From contig DDTQ01000011.1 in the NCBI GenBank assembly GCA_002344125.1, positions 517,245 through 581,244 on the forward strand: 64,000 nucleotides of DNA, given 5' to 3'. The notes under the pieces are model-generated. The model did no database searches. It was given only the letters and a program-made list of their open reading frames with translations, and had not been told where the DNA came from. The translations under genes were made by a program, and so were the position numbers. The stretch is from Ignavibacteria bacterium UBA2360 (GTDB lineage Bacteria; Bacteroidota; Ignavibacteria; Tepidaquicellales; OLB5). Each line of letters opens with the position of its first letter. The stretch's first letter is position 1. This document shows positions 58,600 through 64,000 of the stretch, piece after piece.

Positions 58600-59544
58600 C
58601 TAACTTGCGGCACGCATAATTAAAAATGTATTTAACGCTACATAGCCAAGAGTCACCGAATAGAAACTGATCCTATCCAGCTTTTTGGCCTTGGCTAAAT
58701 ATTCAGGCTTTTGGGTTTCATTCCATTTAAAAGAAATAACCGCAACAACCAAAATGATAAATATTGCTATAAATGTTATGTTGTGTATATTATCAAACAA
58801 AGTGTTGGAAACTGTTGAGGGTACCACTGATTCAATAATATACTTATTGCCTACGGCAGCGAAAAGGCCGCCTACACACAAACCAAGCCTATCGCTTGGT
58901 TTCACGAAGAATGCCAGCAGAACAATTGAAAACGCAACATAAACGCCCGTGAGCATTTTAAACAGGGTATTCCATGAATTTTCACGGGTTAAGTAAATAT
59001 CGGCAGTCACCGAAGGGTATGTGCTTGAGCCTTTTATTACCGGGTCTCCAAAGGTGGTATTGTACGTCTGGTTATCAACGTAGAAAGCCAGTGAATCAAT
59101 TTTCCAGTTGCTGAGCACGAGATTTGAATCAATAGCCGAATTGCCTTCATCAGCAATGAACATCAGCTTTTTGGTATCGTAGATCGTGTGATCGATATGG
59201 AAGGTAAGTTTTTGTTTATCGAACGGAAACGCGGATACATCCCATTCTTTAAAAACTACAGCGTTGAATTTCATCATATCCCAGTTCACATTATCTTTTT
59301 TTGATTTTGCGTAGTTGGAGAAAGATGACGATTTGGAGTTAGTAACTTCTATCGCATCATTGAACTGGAGGCTGTCATTTTTGTAGTTAAACCACATCCA
59401 GAAATCAGCCGAAAAACTCTGGTCGCTGATATTGAAGTCGGTCAGTGAATTAAAATAAATACCTACGGTACAGGTATCATCAGCTGAACTGCTGAGCGAT
59501 ACCAGGCAGCCGAGAAGCAGGAATACAGATAGAATTTTCTTCAT
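58600..59544 (-). CDS. Probable pentameric ligand-gated ion channel (Cys-loop-like)
   Basis: 314 residues. After a signal peptide (1-20), residues 21-192 form a strand-rich extracellular domain: VGIYFNSLTDFNISDQSFSADF, then WDVSAFPFDKQKLTFHID, where FPFD-x-Q (106-111) is the hallmark of this family. Four hydrophobic segments follow at about 193-214, 218-240, 253-272 and 292-310, the M1-M4 pattern of GLIC/ELIC-type channels, with a charged loop between M3 and M4. No Cys pair spans the Cys-loop, as in other bacterial members. Ligand and ion selectivity unknown. Monocistronic. Confidence 0.72.
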   Translation of the reverse strand: MKKILSVFLLLGCLVSLSSSADDTCTVGIYFNSLTDFNISDQSFSADFWMWFNYKNDSLQFNDAIEVTNSKSSSFSNYAKSKKDNVNWDMMKFNAVVFKEWDVSAFPFDKQKLTFHIDHTIYDTKKLMFIADEGNSAIDSNLVLSNWKIDSLAFYVDNQTYNTTFGDPVIKGSSTYPSVTADIYLTRENSWNTLFKMLTGVYVAFSIVLLAFFVKPSDRLGLCVGGLFAAVGNKYIIESVVPSTVSNTLFDNIHNITFIAIFIILVVAVISFKWNETQKPEYLAKAKKLDRISFYSVTLGYVALNTFLIMRAAS

Positions 59545-59654
59545 TAAATATAAAAAATTTTAAAATTAACTTACCATTCTGTCTAGTGCAAATTTAATGA
59601 TGTAAAAATTCAATTGTTAGTTAATAATTTATATTAGTTTATAATACAGGAAAT

Positions 59655-60737
59655 ATGGCAGAACCGCTGAAAAATATGTATAACAAACCTTACCTGGAAA
59701 AATTCGCAGGAGTTTTTAAAAAGATCTATCCTGCTTTCAATTCAAAACAATTTCTGAAACTGGTATTTGACGGTGAATGGGAAAGCAAAGAGCTCAAGCA
59801 AAGAATGAGCCACATAGCACGCTGCCTTCACAAAGTGCTTCCGGGAGATTACAGAAATAATATTTCAATTCTTAAAAAGGCTGTACCTGAGTTTAAGGGA
59901 TTTTTATCGATGATATTTCCGGATTACGTTGAGCAGTTTGGCACGGATGATCCCAAAACATCTATCCCGGCGCTGATGCTCTTCACACAATACGGCAGCA
60001 GTGAGTTTGCGGTGAGACCATTTATCATTAAATACCCGCAGGTATTAATGCCTGAGATGCTTAAGTGGGCCAGGCATAAGAATCACCATGTGAGAAGGCT
60101 TGCATCGGAAGGCTGCCGCCCGCGGCTGCCCTGGGCAATGGGGCTGCCGGAATTTAAACTCAATCCCGCCCCGGTATTGAAGATACTGGAGATACTGAAG
60201 GCTGATGAATCTGAATACGTAAGAAAAAGCGTTGCCAATAACCTTAATGATATTTCTAAAGATAACCCCGAAACAACCTTGAAGCTTGCCAAAAGGTGGT
60301 ATGGCAAGAATAAGAATACTGATTGGATAGTTAAGCACGGGCTGCGGGGATTGCTGAAAAAGGGCAACCCCGATGCTTTGAAACTCTTTGGCTGGCATGG
60401 CTCTGAAGGTTTAGAAACGACCGGTTTTAAACTCAGCACTAAAAAAGTACCAAATGGCGGTAAGTTTGATTTTACGTTTTCAATAACACCCGTTAAGCCG
60501 GTGAATGAAAACGTTAGGCTGGAATACACCATTGATTTTTTGACTTCGACGGGAAAAACCGGCAGAAAGATCTTTAAAATAACCGAAGGCAGATTTGAAA
60601 AGGGAAAAACATACAGTTTTACCAGGAAACATTCATTTAGAGATCTTACCACAAGAAAACATTTTAAGGGTAAGCATAAGATAGCAATAATTGTTAATGG
60701 TGAAAAGACGGCAGAGAAGGATTTTTATATCATATAG
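59655..60737 (+). CDS. DNA alkylation repair protein (AlkD-like HEAT repeats)
   Basis: 360 residues. Helical pairs through residues 1-240 (LKQRMSHIARCLHKVLP, MLKWARHKNHHVRRLASEGCRPRLPWA, ADESEYVRKSVANNLNDISKDNPE) match the AlkD/AlkC HEAT-like superfamily; RRLASEG-RPRLPW is a strong signature. The glycosylases remove alkylated bases. The C-terminal 110 residues are beta-rich (KFDFTFSITPVKP, IAIIVNGEKTAEKDFYI), an immunoglobulin-like extension seen in a subset. Monocistronic with its own AT-rich leader. Confidence 0.85.
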   Translation: MAEPLKNMYNKPYLEKFAGVFKKIYPAFNSKQFLKLVFDGEWESKELKQRMSHIARCLHKVLPGDYRNNISILKKAVPEFKGFLSMIFPDYVEQFGTDDPKTSIPALMLFTQYGSSEFAVRPFIIKYPQVLMPEMLKWARHKNHHVRRLASEGCRPRLPWAMGLPEFKLNPAPVLKILEILKADESEYVRKSVANNLNDISKDNPETTLKLAKRWYGKNKNTDWIVKHGLRGLLKKGNPDALKLFGWHGSEGLETTGFKLSTKKVPNGGKFDFTFSITPVKPVNENVRLEYTIDFLTSTGKTGRKIFKITEGRFEKGKTYSFTRKHSFRDLTTRKHFKGKHKIAIIVNGEKTAEKDFYII

Positions 60738-60818
60738 GGTAACTATTGCGCCACTGTTTTGGGGCTAAAAGCCGCAGAGTGCTTCCAGTTTATAAAACGA
60801 TTCACAACTCACTTTCAA

Positions 60819-61337
60819 CTATTTATATATTTCAAATATGCGTACATTATCGTAGGTTGATTTGTGGCAGGAGACACAGGCTTTGCCGTTTTTGCTTACG
60901 CTGTACTCAACATCTCCTGTTGGTGAGTATTCCGCCCAAAGCCAGTCTTTGTTTGAGTTAGGAGCGCCTTTGAGCTTTACCATTGCGGCAAGCAACTCCA
61001 CCTGCCCGGTTTTTTCAGAGTATATTTCTTTAACAATGATCGAGGAATCAGGGAACATAATACCCTTAGGCAGATGCCCGTCTGAATTGAGCACCGCCGC
61101 CGCCTTATAGTTGAACCTGACCCGCATGAAGTTATCGTGCGCGCCTTCTGTTTCTTTGCTGCTTGGCAATATTTCAGGTGAATGCTTATAATAGTAATAT
61201 TCCTTCTCGGAAGTTATCCATTTATACAGGCTTTCATCATCCGCGGTTTGTTTTGGCGCGAAGATGAATATATAGCCGGTAATTGCAAAAGCTATAACAA
61301 CAAACGCGATATTTTGGATCAGTTTTCTTTTGTTCAT
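60819..61337 (-). CDS. Cytochrome P460-like haem protein
   Basis: 172 residues with an N-terminal membrane anchor (8-27). LPKGIMFPDSSIIVKEIYSE is the P460 family pattern and KACVSCHK (C154-x-x-C-H158) the covalent haem c site. Members oxidise hydroxylamine or act in unknown redox reactions. Mature part faces the periplasm. It begins one base after the cupin gene stop, so the two are co-transcribed. Confidence 0.85.
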   Translation of the reverse strand: MNKRKLIQNIAFVVIAFAITGYIFIFAPKQTADDESLYKWITSEKEYYYYKHSPEILPSSKETEGAHDNFMRVRFNYKAAAVLNSDGHLPKGIMFPDSSIIVKEIYSEKTGQVELLAAMVKLKGAPNSNKDWLWAEYSPTGDVEYSVSKNGKACVSCHKSTYDNVRIFEIYK

Positions 61338-61338
61338 A

Positions 61339-61848
61339 TCACTTTTTATCGAATAAGTTAAAAATCAGTGAAACTGCTTTCTGCAGAAAAACGGGTATCA
61401 CGGGATGATAGATATTATACTTTCCGCACATACGCGCTGCCTGAAAAAACGTTGGAGCGCCATTGGGTTTGGTTTTACCTGATGAAGCCAGACAGAACAT
61501 TTCTACAAAAAAGTCTTCAGTATCGGCAGCAGGTTTGAAACTGACAATTAATTCCGAAGTTACCGCTTCGCTGTTCCACCACCGGTGCGGCACTCCTTTA
61601 TTCATTAGTATCTTTTCACCGGGTTTTATTACGTGCCTTGTTTTACCAATTTCAACATTCACGGTGCCCCTAATTACTTCAAATATCTCATCCTGCCGGG
61701 TATGCCGATGTTTCATTGGTACAGTACTGCCGGGTTTAAGCTGAAGATGGAACTCCAGCAGCTCACCGCCTGTCATTGAGGCTGTTTTTTGGAATGTGAG
61801 CGTTTCACCGGTAACGGTGTTCACTATTGTTTCGCCGGGTTTAGCCAT
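61339..61848 (-). CDS. Cupin-domain protein
   Basis: 169 residues. HRHTRQDEIFEVIRGTVNVEIG and the later PHRWWNSEAVTSELIVSF form the two cupin motifs with candidate metal ligands His-x-His, Glu and His. The C-terminal ARMCGKYNIYHPVIPVFLQKAVSLIF is helical and hydrophobic. A small metal-dependent enzyme or sensor; substrate unknown. Upstream gene of a two-gene unit with the P460-like protein. Confidence 0.85.
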   Translation of the reverse strand: MAKPGETIVNTVTGETLTFQKTASMTGGELLEFHLQLKPGSTVPMKHRHTRQDEIFEVIRGTVNVEIGKTRHVIKPGEKILMNKGVPHRWWNSEAVTSELIVSFKPAADTEDFFVEMFCLASSGKTKPNGAPTFFQAARMCGKYNIYHPVIPVFLQKAVSLIFNLFDKK

Positions 61849-61874
61849 ATACTTTTACGTAACAATGACCGATG

Positions 61875-63473
61875 CTATTTGATCTCAGCGGTCGGTTCGT
61901 AGGTTACCACTAACCATTTATCGGTTTCCATAGCAAAGGTCATATCATTTCTGATATATGGTCGTTTCGCGGTAAGCTCACTGAAAATACGGTTCATCAG
62001 TGTATTCGGATTCTTTCGGTACATGATTATTCCCCGCGGATTTTTTTTCATGAATGATTTTATTTCCACAGAGAGCCCCTCTTTATCAACTGGCACATTG
62101 TAACTGCTGATGAGTATTTTTTCAGGGGGAGCAAGCTTTGTGCGGTAGGGTACGTAAAATATGCTGGAGGCGTTATCATCCGCATCAAAGATCAGCGCGG
62201 GATAATTTGAAATGTTGCGATCAATAAAATAAAGCAGCTTATATGTTTCATCAGGTTCATCAGCGGTTACAATGAACTCGATGACCTTGGGAAAGAGTTT
62301 GTTATATTTTTCGGGTACCATTTCTTTAATATAAGAAAGCGGGATGCATGAAAGTATAACGACTGAAGCAATCGCGGATTGCAGGAAACCCGAGCGAACT
62401 TTGGATAGATCTGTATTAAGACCCGCCGCTGCGATAACCGGCGCAATAAAGAACATTAAATACAGGTAATGCGTAGTATGGTATATGGTTGATTTCGCTC
62501 CGGCCAGCCCGTTTATCAATGCGGGTGCAAGTATTGGAATAAGCAGTGCTATGAGAAAGATTTTGGGGTAACCTTTATAAAAGAACAGGACCCCTTTGAT
62601 GAAATACCAGAACAGGATAATTGTTAAACCAAGGGCAAGGAAGTAGTATGGCAGGAAAAATCCTTTTGCCCTTAAGCCCAGGCTTAAACCCTGAATATTA
62701 ACTGAATCGGTATATTGATCCGCTGAGTTAATTGTCTTAAATGGCTCGCCGTACACGGCATAACTTATTGCTATCCATATTACCTGGAAGAGCAATGAAA
62801 GCCCGATGTAATAACAGCAGCCGCTTCGACGGGTTAAAAACGCCAGCAAACAGAACGGCACAATGACAAAAATTGCTTCGGGTCTTGATGCGAGAGCTAT
62901 GAAGGAGAATATACCCGCAACAACAAAATACTTAATGCTCTTTTCTGATGCCAAAGCCTTGATGAAGTAATATATCATAATACAGGAAGCCGCAAGGAAA
63001 GTTTGCTGCGCGTAGGGTTCAAAATTCAATCTGAATATCACGGGATTCAAAGAAGCAATTAAAAAAGCAAGCATGGCTGTTTTGAAATCGGTGAGCGCAA
63101 GCGTCATTTTAAACACATAGATACATGCAATCGTCATAACCGCTATCATAGCGAAGGCGGAAGTATAGAAGAACTCACCTGTAATTTTGATCATGGGGCC
63201 CATGAAATAGAACCAGAGCGGGTGGCCTGATTCAGGCAGAACGAAGAACGGCTTTTGAGACCACCACAGGGCATTCCATACGCGCGTGGCGGAATCGCCC
63301 ATATCCATCATGTTGAATGGTATGAGATATATTTTAGCGGCAATTGTAATTATTATTGCGGCGGCAAAAATTATGATCTGTGTTCCCGTGAGTTTTTCAG
63401 AATGCAGCGCAAACTCCCCGCTGCCAAGCAGCTTAGGAAACAGAAATGGTTTTTTGGTGTTATTCATTAACAA
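61875..63473 (-). CDS. Polytopic membrane glycosyltransferase-like protein (GT39/ArnT type)
   Basis: 532 residues with about eleven hydrophobic segments and a C-terminal soluble domain from about 400. The first loop has MMDMGDSATRVWNALWWS, where the acidic D-x-A pattern is the kind found in lipid-phosphate-sugar-dependent glycosyltransferases (GT-C fold), and LASRPEAIFVIVPF is a typical loop. The soluble domain includes DADDNASSIFYVPY. It probably transfers a sugar from polyprenyl phosphate outside the membrane. It begins 6 bases after the GT2 gene stop. Confidence 0.75.
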   Translation of the reverse strand: MLMNNTKKPFLFPKLLGSGEFALHSEKLTGTQIIIFAAAIIITIAAKIYLIPFNMMDMGDSATRVWNALWWSQKPFFVLPESGHPLWFYFMGPMIKITGEFFYTSAFAMIAVMTIACIYVFKMTLALTDFKTAMLAFLIASLNPVIFRLNFEPYAQQTFLAASCIMIYYFIKALASEKSIKYFVVAGIFSFIALASRPEAIFVIVPFCLLAFLTRRSGCCYYIGLSLLFQVIWIAISYAVYGEPFKTINSADQYTDSVNIQGLSLGLRAKGFFLPYYFLALGLTIILFWYFIKGVLFFYKGYPKIFLIALLIPILAPALINGLAGAKSTIYHTTHYLYLMFFIAPVIAAAGLNTDLSKVRSGFLQSAIASVVILSCIPLSYIKEMVPEKYNKLFPKVIEFIVTADEPDETYKLLYFIDRNISNYPALIFDADDNASSIFYVPYRTKLAPPEKILISSYNVPVDKEGLSVEIKSFMKKNPRGIIMYRKNPNTLMNRIFSELTAKRPYIRNDMTFAMETDKWLVVTYEPTAEIK

Positions 63474-63479
63474 AATTAA

Positions 63480-64000
63480 TTATTTCACAAAATACAAATT
63501 TGGTTTACCCTTGTGACCCAGGATACCTGCATAGGTTCCTTTAATGTAATACCAGCCAAGTTTCAGGTCACAGATCTTAACAAACCAAACAAGTCGCCAT
63601 GGAAAAAGAAAGCTATCGGCTAAGTATGAAAGCAGCATATTTCCGTATAAACCGAATTTACGAAAATACAAATATTTATTTCTTTGAATAAGGTAGTATT
63701 CAAAGTAGTAGCCCTGTTTGTTATCTTTGTTCCAGTTGTGGTTATGCCACAGCACGGCATATTTGTTTACTATACATATATACCCGGCATCTTTTATACG
63801 CCGGGCCAGATCAATTTCATCGCCGTAGGCGAAGTAATCTTCTTCCCACATGCCGGCTTTTTTAAGGGCATCCGCTCTCACCATCATTGCCGCGCCGGGT
63901 AGTACATCCGAATTCGCAGCCGTGGGCATATTTTTTTCCGTTTCGCTATAGGCTGAGCCTTCGTATTTTTTTTTGATAGTATAAGAAGCAAAATCCGCGC
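63480..64000 (-). CDS. Glycosyltransferase GT2, 5' end outside the window
   Basis: The frame runs open into the right edge: codons upstream of the ATG at 63927-63929 continue without stop, so that ATG is internal. The visible part, SDVLPGAAMMVRADALKKAGMW then EDYFAYGDEIDLARRIKDAGY, is the acceptor-binding half of rhamnosyltransferase-like GT2 enzymes, with E-D-x-D-L; HNHNWNKDNKQGYYFEYYLIQRNKYLYFRKFG is the usual C-terminal continuation. First gene of the minus-strand pair with the GT-C-like protein. Confidence 0.85.
   Translation of the reverse strand, partial: ADFASYTIKKKYEGSAYSETEKNMPTAANSDVLPGAAMMVRADALKKAGMWEEDYFAYGDEIDLARRIKDAGYICIVNKYAVLWHNHNWNKDNKQGYYFEYYLIQRNKYLYFRKFGLYGNMLLSYLADSFLFPWRLVWFVKICDLKLGWYYIKGTYAGILGHKGKPNLYFVK

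Noticed and set aside
63480..63929. Complete glycosyltransferase starting at 63929
   Set aside because: Codons upstream remain open to the window edge and the GT2 nucleotide-binding half is missing, so it is a partial gene.

Overview
The window looks like a chromosomal replication-origin region from a member of the Ignavibacteria or a near relative in the Bacteroidota/Chlorobi group. The main clue is a large secreted protein (42080-44236) ending in a type IX secretion sorting domain with the NYPNPFNP signature typical of that group. Mitochondrial-type aconitase, many Sec signal peptides and lipoproteins, and TTG/GTG starts fit but do not prove it. No rRNA, tRNA or CRISPR array was recognised.

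Layout. 1-4 kb: a MarR regulator with two GNAT acetyltransferases and small accessory genes. 4-9 kb: rsmG, mnmG and mnmE on the minus strand, with a perfect ParB-type parS site at 7221 and a variant at 7633. 10-14.7 kb: dnaA preceded by a 480-base AT-rich leader with a consensus sigma-70 promoter and a DnaA box, then recN. Gene direction switches here (tRNA-modification genes leftward, dnaA/recN/cysS/rnhB/acn rightward), as expected for a bidirectional origin. 14.7-41.8 kb: housekeeping genes (cysS, comF-like, rnhB, yraN, an exonuclease, aconitase, exonuclease III) mixed with secreted hypothetical proteins. 42-64 kb: the T9SS protein, then a long surface-polysaccharide block of glycosyltransferases, nucleotide-sugar epimerases, a PLP aminotransferase, a methyltransferase and polytopic membrane proteins, interrupted by a probable pentameric ligand-gated ion channel, a DNA-alkylation repair protein and a cytochrome P460-like protein.

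Two AT-rich cassettes sit directly behind housekeeping stop codons and look like defence or conflict modules. Behind cysS is DUF262 / HEPN RNase / MazG-like NTP hydrolase / a stand-alone copy of the N-terminal domain of HNH restriction-like endonucleases (20716-23350). Behind aconitase is Cas2-like / PIN-like nuclease / GHKL ATPase / STAS-like DUF4325 (35374-37913). I know of no named system with either exact gene set; they are the best candidates for an undescribed system.

The second theme is repeat DNA. Intergenic spaces are packed with small palindromic elements. One family has two hairpins about 32-36 bases apart around a conserved TTTATAG-like spacer, with stem sequences that differ between copies while pairing is kept. 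Other families have been read through as protein: recN carries two different repeats in frame, a GNAT gene carries one, and the REP-associated transposase carries three tandem copies of what looks like its own REP sequence. Repeats also supply a stop codon, a probable ribosome-binding site and start-proximal hairpins.
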